This document shows, piece by piece, positions 51,188-59,277 of a stretch of DNA of 64,000 nucleotides. The notes under the pieces are model-generated. The model did not search any database, was not told the origin of the DNA, and saw only the letters and a program-made list of their open reading frames with translations. Origin of the DNA: Macquaria australasica (Eukaryota > Chordata > Actinopteri > Centrarchiformes > Percichthyidae); the NCBI GenBank assembly GCA_005408345.1, contig SEMN01000015.1:2578001-2642000 (forward strand). The letters are read 5' to 3'. How positions within the stretch are numbered: position 1 is the first letter of the stretch; every line of letters starts with the position of its first letter. The translations under genes and the position numbers were made by a program.

Positions 51188-54100
51188 CAATAGTTGCTTC
51201 TGTACCTGTCTTTGCTTTTTTCCCTTTTTTTTTATTTCAGGAGGGTGAATTTTTATCTAAATGCAAAGCAGGTGATAGGTGCTCCAGTTTCCTCTAGAAG
51301 TAGCTCCCTTGTCTGGGCTCTCTTCCTGATAAGAGTCCTACTTTGCCTGACATAAAAGAGCCCGGTATCATTTCCCCTGCCTCCCCAACAACCCCCAGCT
51401 CGCTGCCCTCGCCCTTCCCCTAGCTTCACAAAGCTGCCTCTATTTGCTCCCAATTCAGGGCCCAATTGCAGATAAAGTTACAGCAAATTTGTTTGGAGGA
51501 AGAGCTGCTGAGGCCTGCGGTCCCTGGGGCAATAACAGCCTTGTCTTGCAGGAGCCGTGGGGAGAGCTGGCAGCAGCAGGAGAACAGAACCCAACACCGC
51601 TCAGCCCCACAATGGCCTCAACTCTCTGGGAAGGAAGGCAAAGGGAGAGGAGGGGAGGGCGAGATAAAGAGGAACAGGGATGGATGGATGGATAGAAGGG
51701 AGAGACACTGAGCTTGCAGGTGTGGAGAGAGGAAGCAGACGCTTAACCCCGAGACAGGGAGACGGAGACACCAAGACCCGCCCACACACAGACACACACA
51801 CACACCCACACATACACAGACACCACCCATCATGCAGGACAGGAGGTAACTCCAGTCCCGTCCATTGTGCCAACGCCTCAGGCAAAGCTGCCACGGTGGC
51901 TGATTCACTGTCGGGATGGGTGGGTGACAGCAGTGTGGGTGTGAGAGAGAGAGAAAGGCTGCATGTGAGACTATGTGATATCTCTCTTTCTCTCACATGC
52001 ACACAAAACACACACAACATACACACTAATCACAGCTGGCACTAATGGGCGATGTGTACATGCGGCTGGCATTGCAGAATTGGGCAGAAGGAGAGTAAGG
52101 GACCATGAAAAAAAATGTGAGTGTTTTTATGGAGGGAACACAGTGACACACTATGACAACTGCATTTTGATGTACTGCTGCATTCACAAAATACCACAAA
52201 TATGCGAACACACTCAAATCCCCCCCTCACGGTTACTTAGCAGTTACAAAGTGCACACGTTTGTGAGTTAAGAGGTTGAACTGCCCACAACTCCACCTCT
52301 GTAGCTACAGCCGTGTTGGAAAGTTAAGTGTAACATCTGTCTAGAAAAAGACAGCCAGACAGAAACACATGTGCGCATGTGAACAGACACACATGCCCAT
52401 AATCACACACAGCCGTACACCTTCATGAACGCACCACCTTGGCCAGATGGCCCCCCATAAAAACCCACTTAAAGAGATGAGCGAAGTGATTAAGAGGCCT
52501 CTCAAAGTGAGGGAGAAATGAGAGAGGGATGAAGAAATGGAAGGGAAGGGAGGGTGGGAGGGAGTACCTGTGTAGAGGAGAGGCCCTAAATACTCTGATG
52601 CTTTTAGCTAAGTGCATACTCCTACGATAACAGACTCCCAAAAGAGCGAGAAGGGAAGAGGGGGTTAGGAAAAGCACAATGACACCTAAATTTCAGACTT
52701 TCTATAAACTATAAAACGCTACGTCCTTGGCCTAGATACATCCTTTATCGTCATCTGAATACTTTGAATTTAAGTGAGTACAATGAGAATATGAATAGTC
52801 GACGCTATTACTTAGAAATGGATGTACTATACGCCGTGTTTTCAAAAAAACGGTGAGGAGCTATACACGGCATGCATGTGTGTGTATGCGTGTGTGTGTG
52901 TGTGTGTGTACTGACATGGAGGCTGCGCTATCCAAGGCTGCATCCTCCTCTCTCTATTCACCATGCATATTGGCAATTCTGAAGTGACCTTGTTTTCTGT
53001 GAATTTCTTGACATTTTTTTTTTGTCTGACATTTTCATTTATTTCTAAAAAGATAAGACTCGCGCCCAGTTCAGCCTTACATGAGAGAAACGTGCACGCA
53101 CACGCCAGGCTCTCACATGAGCGCGCTCGCACACACGCAGAGGGAAAATGTTAACTGATCAATACTATGTCTCTTCTGACCCATGTCTTGTGATGACACT
53201 GTGACCTGCTGTACAAACACGCACACACACTCAGCCTCTGCAGAGATGAAACTGGTGTCAGACAGCCAAATGCTGCTAATGTCTAATGTCTGCTGTGGAG
53301 ACACTTAGTGCCCCCATGGTAAAGGGCTGGGGCGGGGCGGGTCCACCTGTCCTGTAGCTACTTAAGTCAGGACACTAAACCAGACAGGATTAAATGCCTG
53401 CTCTGTCATCTTTAGGGTAGGAACCTCCATGCAGCCACTCACCGCCCTGCAGCAGAATGTCTTTTACTGATAGCTCTGCTGTCCAATTACACTTCACCTT
53501 TTAATACCAGACAAAGATGACGGGGGGGGGGGGGGGTGAAGAGGAGGCTGATGGGAGAAGAGAGAAAGAAGCTGCCATTTCCACTGTCTGCAGAAACAGC
53601 TTGTGACACTTCAATAGATTGTAGCTGCATTTTCTAAGCATTTGGATGTCTGAGGGCCTCATTTAAAATAGTGTTTAAGCTGCAACACCAACTCTTCGCT
53701 CATTCCCAGCAACTGAGAGTCAAAACAGACACTTGCCATATAGCGCATGTGCTTTTACATTTAATAAAAATACAGAAAAAGGGATTTAATCAACACTATC
53801 ATACCAAGATATTTGAGTGCGAGTAACAGTCTGTAGTGGTGGTTACAGTGTGATAATGTACTTAACTGTGCTTGAGACATCAACAGTCTCTCGTGTTAGA
53901 GTGCGCAATTACCAGTGAAGGATCCATACTTTGTTAGCAGAAATGGTCATACAGCCTTCTGTGAACATGTTGCTTTTCTACTGCATGTGTGCAGATGTTA
54001 ACTGGCATAAAAAGTTGAATCGGTGAATTGTATGGCTATGGTTAGTCAATATATTTGGAATAGTACTAATCAAGGGGAGTTGGGTTCATTTTAATTTCAA

Positions 54101-57100
54101 AAAGTGTGACAAAAAAGGAGGCCCAACTGCATTTAAGTATATTTCTAAGATTGTCTTTGTCCTACATTAAATTCTTAAAATAATAATAATACAGCATGAA
54201 GTAATTCTACCCAAATATATATAAATGAGTTCCTGTTTCGGATGTCCATGTCTGGAAAATGTACAAATTTGTATGCAATATGCTACAATTTATGGTACTC
54301 TATGTGTAAGTGCACCTCTACGTACCACAAAAGCACAGATGCTCCTCTGTGGAGAGTCCCATTCGAAGCAGCTGTTGATGTAGCAGCCCGTGTTGATCAG
54401 GAACATGATGCAGCGCCTAACTCTGTTGAAGTTGCGCAACAGCAGCTGAAAAGGAGACAAAGACGAAACAAGTGAACGTTTAAAACAAGCGAACGCTTAG
54501 GGTCACAAACGTGCTGTAGAAAGGAAAACAGCATAGTGTTATATATATGACATACCACTCCATTGTAAAAGTGGTAGATACAGTACATAAACATATGGAC
54601 AGCTTAATAACATGCTGTACTATCTCTGTGTGTGGATAACTGGTGAGACTTTGTGTGACAGGTACCTGAGTATAATTGGAAAAAACACTAAAACACATCA
54701 GGGTTTAGTGACTTTTCCACATTAGCTGCACATGTATACTGTCTTCTAAAAAGACAAAGTAAACAGGAGCAAAATTATTGGTCTACAAATATAAGCACAG
54801 CTATTACTGTCCATCTCTGATCTAGACATTTGTGAGGACATACTGTTAAAGGGGTCAATTTTCTCTCCTTTTTGTTTAGTTAAGGTGTGAATTCATCACA
54901 ATTTAGTAAGTACATATGTTACGTCATATAATGAGCGCTTTAGTTAAAATGACATACTGTCAGTATGTCTTGATATGGTAGGTTCAAACCCTGTAGTGTC
55001 TCATTCTGATGTCACTTTGGAAAGTTAACTGGAGCATTAAGTTTTACAACTTGAGATTTGCAGCTTTGACCTCACTTTGGCTTCAATATTACAACATTAC
55101 AGCACTGAGGACACTACGAGTGCGTTTTCCTTCTTTAGATAGCTATATATGGATGTGGATCAGTGTATGGGACAAACGGCCGCTTTAAGTGTGACAAGCT
55201 GACTCACAATGTTTCTTTAAGTCTACTCTCCCAGTGATAAAGTTAAGTACAATAATAATTTCCAACACAGTCCCTGGATTCTCCTCCCTGAGGGTTCTCC
55301 ATGCATTTTGGCCAGATATGAGAGGGAACTGGCTAACTGCTGTCCTCCCCCTGGGTTGCCAACCATTCAGGGAATAACATAACAGCAGCACAGAACGCCA
55401 ACCACCCAATCAGGTCACCACCAGGAGAAAGTGCTCCCAAAGGACAAACTGTCTCTGCAGATCGCTGTTCAAAAAATTCTAGGCCATTACTTTACTCTTT
55501 GGAAAACTGTGTGTGTGTTTGAATGTGTGTGTATACTGTGTGTGTTTTTAGCACTACAGTAAAGTCTATTGTCTGTAGGTATGTCTGTTTCCGGGTGGAT
55601 TTGCATGTGGTTAGGGGTGGCTTGGCTGCTTTGATGCTTGATGAGAGGAGGATTCCTCCTTCTCTATGTATAATTATGTGAAGCTTTTTTTGTTGCCAAA
55701 CTGGGGATGACTGTATGGTGTCCTGCTGGGGACACACAGACCCTGAGGACAGCAAGACTGTGAATCATCCATTTCCACGTTCCTCAGCGCATGCACTTGA
55801 TGTACATGCTGTACTCTTCTGGGCTCATTATTGCTGTAACTGCCTTGATAAGAATATTTCATTTTTCATGAATTATTTCAAAGAGTGCCTTCAGTTATTC
55901 CTTAAAAACACTTAGAAAAGTGGTGAAGTCATTTATTGAGTCAAATGTCATAATTACAATTAAATGGTTTTGTTTGGCAGGCAGCTTGTGTGTTTTTTTT
56001 CTTTTCTTTTCTGTGTGTGTGTGTGTGTCTGTCTGCACACTAAGCAGCAAGCAACAGCAGGGGAGCTGCTACCACACAAAAGAGCCCTCACGGGGCAATC
56101 CCTCCAAAGCAGCCAGTGACATCATCATTGCGAGACACTGACAAGGGTCATCTCTATGAGTCAGAGGTGAAATGGAAATGAAAAAAGAATTCTGCACTTG
56201 GGAGAAAAGCGTAGAGTGGGCCGAGACAGAGAGCACCAGAAAAGGCAGAAACAGTGAGGAAAGAAGGGAATAGATGGAGGGCTGACAAAAGGGCGGTATG
56301 GGAGCTGGTGTGTGTGTGTGTGTGTGTGAGTGTTGTGCTGTGCTGGGCAGGGCTCGGCTGTGCTCGGCTGTGCATGGCGCAGCATTGACTGCTGAGCCCA
56401 AACGGTCACTCATATGACATGTCTGATGTGGGCCAGCCCCTACTATTCAGCCCTTTGTGGTGCCGCCACACTGAGCGGCGTGACAATGAAGTGCAAAGCA
56501 GCAGTGGCAAAGAGGGCCAACTATAAGGATGGCCAATCTACTTATGCACCCCAGAGCTGACAGCTTGACATTTCTATTCACCACTCAGAGTGGATGCGAA
56601 GAGGGGGAGCGATGAGAGAAGGGAGAGAGGAGGGAAGAGAAAAAAAAAAGAAACGAAATGCTGTTTTTCCTTCAATCATCCTGTTGTATCTTGCCCACAC
56701 AGTTGTTGTGGTTTAAGTAAGTGCCACTCTCCAGGCTTGTTGGTTTTGCTTGAGACAGTTAAGCAGAATGGTGGGGGTACAGTGGTGGACACAGATAAAA
56801 ATGAGGCGGAGTGGTAGTAGATAAGTGGTGGCTGCTGATGTACCTGTTTGGACACTCTGGGCTCCTCCTCAATATACTTCTGCTCAATGGGAATCAACGT
56901 CCTGAGACCAGCCTTCACCTGGAGGATGGAGTGAACACACACAGCATCATACACAGCAAACGGTGAGAGTGAAACGACACTAATTTAATCTAATACAGAT
57001 GAATAAAATGGCAGAGACGATAACAATTAATTAGCGAGCAACTATGTTTTGATTATTTTGAAGGTTTTTCAAACACGTTGTGCACTAATGCAGCACATGC

Positions 57101-59277
57101 GTAGAGCGTGCCCCATGTCAGAGGCTAGATAGAGCGGGAGAGAAAGCTGTAAGATGGCCGCTATAGGACACACACAGCGATGGTGAACGGACGAACAAAG
57201 GCTGTTGAGAGGGAGTCTACGATAATTAAAGCCAAAACGAGGACGAGGGACAAGGGACGAGGGATGAGATGGAAGCGAGGGTGGGGGGGGACAAACAGAA
57301 TAAATACAACAGCAGCGTAGAGGGGGGGAATGCTGGAGAGAACAAGAGAGGGATGGAGAGAGAGGGGTGGGGGGCAAAATGAAAAAAAAAATCAAGGAGG
57401 AGAATCAAAAAAGCAAAAGAAAGACTTACAGCATTAAAAATCACGTCTATTTCGAGAAAGATGACCCCTTTTGTTGGCCCTGTCAGCTCCTTGCTTTTCA
57501 AGGCGTAGGCTTTGCGTTCTCCATTTTGGATCTGTGGGAGAGGGACATGACAGGCGTCTGTCTGGCAATACCCGGCAGAATCGGCTCCCCGGGCCACCTT
57601 TGAACCCCAGCTGCTGGCGCTGACAGGGAACCCAAAACAACTGTGGCAACTCTGACAAGTACCTGTTCATTACCCACTGCAGCTCGGCTCTGTCAAACAG
57701 AAATTAACTATCCTGGGGAATCATACTGTACAGCAGAGCATAGATATATTAGACACAGTTCTTTCACAGGCTATCTATATTTTTTCAAGTATAAGAGACA
57801 CTCGTCTTTCTTTTTTTCTCTAAATCATCATTCCATTTCTCGATCAGTGTCATTTTCATATCATCTCTCATCCCCTCACTTTCTTTCTTCTCACCTATCA
57901 ATCTCTTCTTTTTTTTCTCAGCCTCTCCTCCACTTTTTCTCCTCCCTGTCATCTCTTTCTCTTTGTGAAATAATCACAGTCTCATCTCTGGAGTTGCAAA
58001 AATAACCTCTGCTTTTTATATCTTCAACTGTGTGTTTTCATTCTTCTTCATGTTCTCTCTAATATCCCCAAAGGAAAAGAAAAAGAAACACTCGCAGAAA
58101 TCTGCCTTTGACTCACATTTAGTAAAGGAATAGCCACTTTCCCCAGGAAGTCTGCACTTCTGTCTCGGTCCTCGTCGTAAACAGTGACCTCGAGTACCGA
58201 GTGGATGTCCTTCACGTTACTGGACCACACAAAAAGACAACACCAGTGACATATATACTGAATTATGGCCTACAAACTGAAATAGAAAGCTATCACATCT
58301 TGAAGAAGCTTCTTTAAATATTAAAGATACACAGAAAACAGTTTAAAACCTGAAACGCTATATGAGGCATAACAAATGCCTTATAATTGAATAGCCTTTA
58401 TTACATTTACATATGCTTAACATTACTATTAACATGCTTTATGTGATATTGCACTCCATTACTGCGTGAGCTAAGTAGAACTAAAGTGTGAAGCTCAGAC
58501 GTGTCATCTTTTGAAAACTAGGCTAGCAAGAAGATGGCTGATGTTATGTATAGAAAGGAGGCTATGAGAAACATGTGCACTCAAAGAATGACTAAATTAA
58601 CCTGTCCCATCACTGGGAATTCAAGTTTTTACTCTTGAATAAAATTGCATCATATATCCAAGAAATTATGTAGTTAGATCTACATTAACATTTAACTATA
58701 GCCTTAGTATATATTTGAAAGAATATCTTTTTTTGAATAAAGAAAATGTGATAAGCCTTATTTTTATCTTATGTTAATGTCGTCTTCCTGGATTTTTTTG
58801 TAGGAATACAACACATTAACACTGTTAAATGAGCAGTTGTATTAACAATGATTGTGAATATTTTCAGCTCAAAGTTCATTCATGAAAATAACGTTCCACA
58901 CTATAAACTGTGATCAATATGCATTTTTTCAATGCTCAGACCAGTCAGGAATTTATTTAAAAGAAACACAAATAAACTGTTGAATGCTATGAATTTAAAA
59001 AATGCCATTATATTTCGTTTTTTTATTTGGACTCTTCCTCTGACTTAACCAGTCTTTAATGTCAAGGTACATGTCAATGAAAAAAAATCAATTTCTATTT
59101 TCATCAATGCAGTGAACACCACCTGTATGTGTCTGCGTGCATGCACACATACGGGTATCATAAAAGTCACTCACAAAGTGAAGACCTTGTTCCACTCTGG
59201 GTTGAGGTTTTTGTAGACAGTGTGCGTCTGCAGCCGATCGTTACTCAGCTCCACCACACAGAATGGGTCACTCTTAC
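10833..59277 (-). CDS. mctp1: mctp1, 3' half: 11 joined coding exons (multiple C2 and transmembrane domain protein 1)
   Basis: MCTP proteins are endomembrane/ER proteins with three C2 domains and two C-terminal membrane regions. The C2 domains bind Ca2+. The family is linked to presynaptic homeostasis in flies and to endosomal recycling in mammalian neurons. Joined - strand exons: 59277-59175, 58219-58117, 57531-57430, 56918-56844, 54445-54326, 46360-46244, 35580-35524, 19927-19818, 19071-18962, 18674-18577, 10904-10833. They total 1067 nt, all junctions GT-AG, all phases compatible, no internal stop, TAG at the end. The order is the end of the third C2 domain, a linker, membrane region 1, an acidic loop, membrane region 2 and a basic tail. 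MCTP1 is preferred to MCTP2 because of the SDVQVVQYRELK junction, the acidic EDLLEDEDED exon and the slf1 neighbour. The two N-terminal C2 domains and the start codon are outside the window. Whether this is teleost mctp1a or mctp1b cannot be told. Confidence 0.95.
10972..11004. repeat. (CA)n microsatellite
   Basis: An uninterrupted AC dinucleotide tract follows a degenerate CA-rich lead from about 10914. Another short tract lies at 11161-11183. Confidence 0.93.
12129..12700. mobile_element. Foldback (palindromic) MITE, right end truncated
   Basis: The left end AAAGGAACAGTTTGACATTT opens a long inverted repeat. 12249-12318 is the reverse complement of 12573-12636 (shared TTAGCATAAAGACTGGAAAC / GTCTTTACGCTAAGC and GTCCAAAGGTAACAA / TTGTTACCTTTGGAC). 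An inner pair, 12350-12400 and 12419-12467, also folds. I recognise the sequence as a common non-coding foldback element of percomorph fish. The right copy carries about 90 bp (about 12481-12572) missing from the left arm. The outermost right end, expected to mirror the first 60 bases, is lost or decayed. There is no transposase frame. Confidence 0.8.
13993..14034. repeat. (TG)n microsatellite
   Basis: An uninterrupted TG tract of about 42 bp. Confidence 0.95.
14688..14711. repeat. (CA)n microsatellite
   Basis: An AC dinucleotide tract of about 24 bp. Confidence 0.92.
15770..16160. other. Candidate conserved non-coding element in mctp1 last intron
   Basis: About 390 bp of balanced, non-repetitive sequence stands out from repeat-rich flanks. 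It includes homeodomain-like cores (CTCATTAGG, GCTAATTGC, GGCTAATGG) and a small hairpin at 15873-15905 whose ends are AGGGCCA and TGGCCCT. No meaningful frame. Conservation was not tested; the call rests on appearance alone. Confidence 0.3.
17390..17610. other. Candidate conserved non-coding element in mctp1 last intron
   Basis: A GC-balanced, low-repeat block in AT-rich surroundings, with motifs CCTCATTAGGGGCC and GGGCTCATTTAAGCC. It lies about 1 kb downstream (in transcript sense) of the 18577-18674 exon. The frame across it has no domain. Confidence 0.28.
18577..18674 (-). CDS. mctp1: mctp1 exon: post-membrane conserved segment
   Basis: This 98-nt exon has acceptor CTCTCTACAG and donor GTGGGT. 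It completes a split glycine codon and reads V-NKFTKKLRDPYTIDN, then NELLDFLSRVPSDVQV. This segment after the second membrane region is among the most conserved parts of MCTP1 and MCTP2. It is cytosolic and ends in phase 0, joining the tail exon after a 7.7-kb intron. Confidence 0.96.
18962..19071 (-). CDS. mctp1: mctp1 exon: second membrane region
   Basis: A 110-nt exon with acceptor CTTTGCAG and donor GTGAGC. After a split Asn codon it reads TFNWTVPFLSWLAIVALG, then a second hydrophobic stretch ending in YFIPLRYIVLAWG. The two hydrophobic halves separated by small residues look like a reticulon-type hairpin, in line with ER-shaping roles proposed for the family. Conservation with vertebrate MCTP1 is very high. 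It is separated from the next exon by only 287 bp. Confidence 0.96.
19072..19817 (-). other. mctp1: mctp1 intron (746 bp)
   Basis: An intron with GT-AG ends. It contains a short TG tract at about 19526-19544 and no exon. Confidence 0.9.
19818..19927 (-). CDS. mctp1: mctp1 exon: amphipathic segment before second membrane region
   Basis: A 110-nt exon with acceptor TCTTGCAG and donor GTGAGT. It reads DSERKGFMNKLYAIQDV, then CISVQNALDEVASYGERIK, ending two bases into the Asn codon shared with the next exon. The predicted amphipathic helices are cytosolic and lie between the acidic loop and membrane region 2. It is phase 0 at its 5' side, so skipping of the upstream 57-bp exon would keep the frame. 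Confidence 0.96.
20971..20983. repeat. Poly-G run (13 G)
   Basis: A pure G homopolymer follows a T-rich stretch; the exact length may be unreliable. Confidence 0.9.
21490..21528. repeat. (CA)n microsatellite
   Basis: An AC dinucleotide tract of about 38 bp after a C-rich segment. Confidence 0.95.
21822..21872. repeat. Degenerate GGGCY pentamer repeat
   Basis: Roughly ten imperfect five-base units (GGGCT, AGGCC, GAGCC, GGGCC) occur in tandem and form a short GC-rich island in the intron. Confidence 0.7.
22520..22622 (+). mobile_element. 3' tail of a fish retroposon (LINE/SINE, family unassigned)
   Basis: The phrase TTGTATGCTGTACAGACTGT, then AAAGCCCCTTGAGGCAAAT, TGATATTGGGCTATATAAAT and AAAATTGA is a widely dispersed fish repeat end that I recognise. 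It ends in a short A/T tail of the kind left by target-primed retrotransposition. Only the tail is visible; no reverse transcriptase frame lies upstream, so it is a 5'-truncated copy or a SINE. Confidence 0.6.
22960..23170. other. Candidate conserved non-coding element
   Basis: A non-repetitive block with TAATGAGTTTAGCATCATGC and TGACATGTTACAG motifs, between AT-rich flanks. No plausible coding frame. Judged by composition only. Confidence 0.22.
23890..24120. other. Candidate conserved non-coding element
   Basis: A low-repeat block with homeodomain-like cores (TCAATTAACTCTC, TTTTAATTGCATG) and a GTTTAAAGAC motif. It sits about 4 kb from the 19.8-kb exon, inside the largest intron. No coding frame. 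Conservation not tested. Confidence 0.25.
25840..26060. other. Candidate conserved non-coding element
   Basis: A block of mixed composition (GGGAGCCACGAGTCACAG, CACCTCGCCAGCGCCACATG) interrupted by one A-run, between AT-rich stretches. No exon signals fit it. Judged by appearance only. Confidence 0.22.
31166..31203. repeat. (TG)n microsatellite
   Basis: A TG tract of about 38 bp, followed by GA-rich sequence. Confidence 0.95.
31421..31443. repeat. (TC)n microsatellite
   Basis: A CT dinucleotide tract inside a longer pyrimidine-rich stretch. Confidence 0.92.
31790..32070. other. Candidate conserved non-coding element containing a long inverted repeat
   Basis: About 280 bp of balanced, non-repetitive sequence. 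Its core 31892-32058 is a near-palindrome (separate entry). The flanks carry an octamer-like ATGCAAAT at 31861. No splice signals or coding frame fit. I infer a regulatory or ancient-repeat origin from the preserved symmetry. Confidence 0.45.
31892..32058. repeat. Inverted repeat, about 47-bp arms with 71-bp centre
   Basis: Left arm 31892-31938 and right arm 32010-32058 are reverse complements over most of their length. The shared order, read on the left arm, is TGTCATAGCAG, then CACAGGTGTAA, then TAATA, then CATT and an AT-rich end before AGCT (GGCT in the other arm). The differences are mainly transitions plus a 2-base gap. The 71-bp centre contains CCAGGGCCCTG. The form resembles ancient palindromic vertebrate elements of the Eulor/UCON kind, but the family was not verified. 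Confidence 0.72.
32884..32905. repeat. (TG)n microsatellite
   Basis: A short TG tract, followed 45 bp later by a CA tract at 32949-32975. Confidence 0.9.
32949..32975. repeat. (CA)n microsatellite
   Basis: An AC tract preceded by CGCGCGC, which together could favour Z-DNA. Confidence 0.92.
33060..33440. other. Candidate conserved non-coding element
   Basis: About 380 bp without simple repeats, holding CATCAATTAGTCTAG, GAGATTAAGTGACTAAT and TCAAGTTCAATTAAAATGAGG. It is bounded by CA/A-rich repeat on the left and a pyrimidine tract on the right. No frame with known domains. One of the cleanest candidates in the window by appearance. Confidence 0.35.
33580..33621. repeat. 21-bp exact tandem duplication
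   Basis: The 21-base unit CTCATATCC...AAAAGAC occurs twice head to tail without a mismatch. Confidence 0.95.
35459..35492. repeat. (TG)n/(CG)n microsatellite
   Basis: A TG tract passing into CGCGCGCG, only about 30 bp beyond the donor site of the acidic mctp1 exon, inside the downstream intron. Confidence 0.93.
35524..35580 (-). CDS. mctp1: mctp1 57-bp acidic exon (loop between membrane regions)
   Basis: On the - strand, acceptor AACTGTCAG and donor GTAATT enclose 57 nt: 19 codons reading QAVEDLLEDEDEDFDKDDK. It aligns with the acidic VVEDMLEDEEEEDDKDDK segment I know from human MCTP1. Phase 0 at both ends, so inclusion or skipping both keep the frame. Eleven of 19 residues are Asp or Glu, placed in the cytosolic loop between the two membrane regions. 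An alternative acceptor, AAGCAG three codons in, would break the phase, so the CTGTCAG acceptor was chosen. It is isolated by introns of 15.6 and 10.7 kb. Confidence 0.93.
37833..37862. repeat. (TC)n microsatellite
   Basis: A CT tract preceded by TTTC units. Confidence 0.93.
39843..39878. repeat. (TG)n microsatellite with CG units
   Basis: A TG tract interrupted by GCGCGC near its right end. Confidence 0.92.
41122..41145. repeat. G-tract cluster (possible quadruplex)
   Basis: Two long G-runs (11 and 11 or more) are separated by a single T. The motif could form a G-quadruplex and its length is prone to sequencing error. Confidence 0.9.
42848..42879. repeat. (TC)n microsatellite
   Basis: A CT tract of about 32 bp. 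Confidence 0.94.
46244..46360 (-). CDS. mctp1: mctp1 exon: first membrane region, main hydrophobic part
   Basis: A 117-nt exon with acceptor TTTCTTCAG and donor GTGAGT, phase 0 on both sides, 39 codons. It starts LFVIVVWNFELYMIPLALLL and ends ASGKDTRQDV. Two hydrophobic stretches around the conserved WNFELYMIPL motif form the first membrane region; the SGKDTRQ end is cytosolic. The teleost sequence has PLAWNYILIA where I recall LTWNYFLII in human. Confidence 0.96.
51050..51070. repeat. (TG)n microsatellite, left arm of opposed pair
   Basis: A TG tract 30 bp before the long CA tract. The two are reverse complements and could pair as a hairpin. Confidence 0.93.
51101..51185. repeat. (CA)n microsatellite, about 85 bp, longest in the window
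   Basis: An uninterrupted AC dinucleotide tract of about 42 units. Confidence 0.97.
51400..51560. other. Candidate conserved non-coding element
   Basis: A low-repeat block reading TTTGCTCCCAATTCAGGGCC and GCAGATAAAGTTACAG, with a GATA core and a near-palindromic GGGCCCAATTG. It lies close to the long CA repeat. Judged by appearance. Confidence 0.32.
52880..52909. repeat. (TG)n microsatellite
   Basis: A TG tract of about 30 bp with one TATGC interruption. Confidence 0.92.
53522..53536. repeat. Poly-G run (about 15 G)
   Basis: A pure G homopolymer; the count is uncertain in any assembly. Confidence 0.9.
54326..54445 (-). CDS. mctp1: mctp1 exon: start of first membrane region
   Basis: A 120-nt exon with acceptor CCTTTTCAG and donor GTACGT, phase 0 on both sides, 40 codons: LLLRNFNRVRRCIMFLINTG, then CYINSCFEWDSPQRSICAFV. 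It corresponds to the human LLLRNFIRMKRCVMVLVNAA segment. The basic RNFNRVRR patch leads into a hydrophobic stretch and the conserved CF-WDSP turn; the final SICAFV continues into the next exon's membrane helix. Confidence 0.96.
54446..56843 (-). other. mctp1: mctp1 intron (2.4 kb)
   Basis: An intron with a short TG tract at 56311-56328 and a mixed-composition block at 56400-56580 that may be regulatory. No other exon seen. Confidence 0.88.
56400..56580. other. Candidate conserved non-coding element
   Basis: A block free of simple repeats with GTCACTCATATGACATGTC and CCAACTATAAGGATGGCC, about 260 bp from the nearest mctp1 exon in the upstream intron. Judged by appearance only. Confidence 0.28.
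56844..56918 (-). CDS. mctp1: mctp1 exon: linker after third C2 domain
   Basis: A 75-nt exon with acceptor CATCCTCCAG and donor GTACAT, phase 0 on both sides: VKAGLRTLIPIEQKYIEEE, then PRVSKQ. This matches the human VKASLRTLIPKEQKYIEEENRLSKQ linker with few changes. It joins the third C2 domain to the membrane region. Confidence 0.95.
56919..57429 (-). other. mctp1: mctp1 intron (511 bp)
   Basis: A short GA/CT-rich intron with GT-AG ends; no other feature seen. Confidence 0.9.
57430..57531 (-). CDS. mctp1: mctp1 exon: end of third C2 domain
   Basis: A 102-nt exon with acceptor TCCCACAG and donor GTAAGT, phase 0 on both sides, 34 codons: IQNGERKAYALKSKELTGPT, then KGVIFLEIDVIFNA. These are the last beta strands of the third C2 domain. 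The GPTKG turn and the I-LEIDVIFN strand are family-conserved. Confidence 0.96.
57532..58116 (-). other. mctp1: mctp1 intron (585 bp)
   Basis: An intron with a long pyrimidine-rich + strand segment at about 57795-57965. No exon seen. Confidence 0.9.
58117..58219 (-). CDS. mctp1: mctp1 exon: third C2 domain, Ca2+-binding loop 3
   Basis: A 103-nt exon with acceptor GGTCCAG and donor GTGAGT. The first base completes the Asn codon, giving NVKDIHSVLEVTVYDEDRD, then RSADFLGKVAIPLLN. The DEDRDRSAD run carries the conserved aspartates of the third Ca2+-binding loop, so this C2 domain is expected to bind Ca2+. It ends in phase 0. Confidence 0.97.
58220..59174 (-). other. mctp1: mctp1 intron (955 bp)
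   Basis: An AT-rich intron with GT-AG ends; no simple repeats or exons of note. Confidence 0.9.
59175..59277 (-). CDS. mctp1: mctp1 exon: third C2 domain, Ca2+-binding loop 1
   Basis: A 103-nt exon with acceptor GCTCGGCAG and donor GTGAGT. Its first two bases complete a Gly codon, then KSDPFCVVELSNDRLQTHT, VYKNLNPEWNKVFT and two bases of the next Phe codon. The GKSDPF motif supplies a Ca2+-binding Asp of loop 1, and NPEWN-VFTF is the classic C2 strand pair. It is the most upstream exon seen here; the preceding exon should end with a G in the same codon and lies outside the window. Confidence 0.96.

Larger units (their letters stand above)
46361..54325 (-). other. mctp1: mctp1 intron (8.0 kb)
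   Basis: Contains a C-rich, G-poor stretch at about 46750-47040, the longest CA/TG microsatellite pair of the window (51050-51185), a candidate non-coding element at 51400-51560, a TG tract at 52880-52909 and a poly-G run at 53522-53536. No exon recognised. Confidence 0.85.

Noticed and set aside
54981..54991. B-box-like GGTTCAAACCC
   Set aside because: No A box or acceptor stem around it; chance match in intron.
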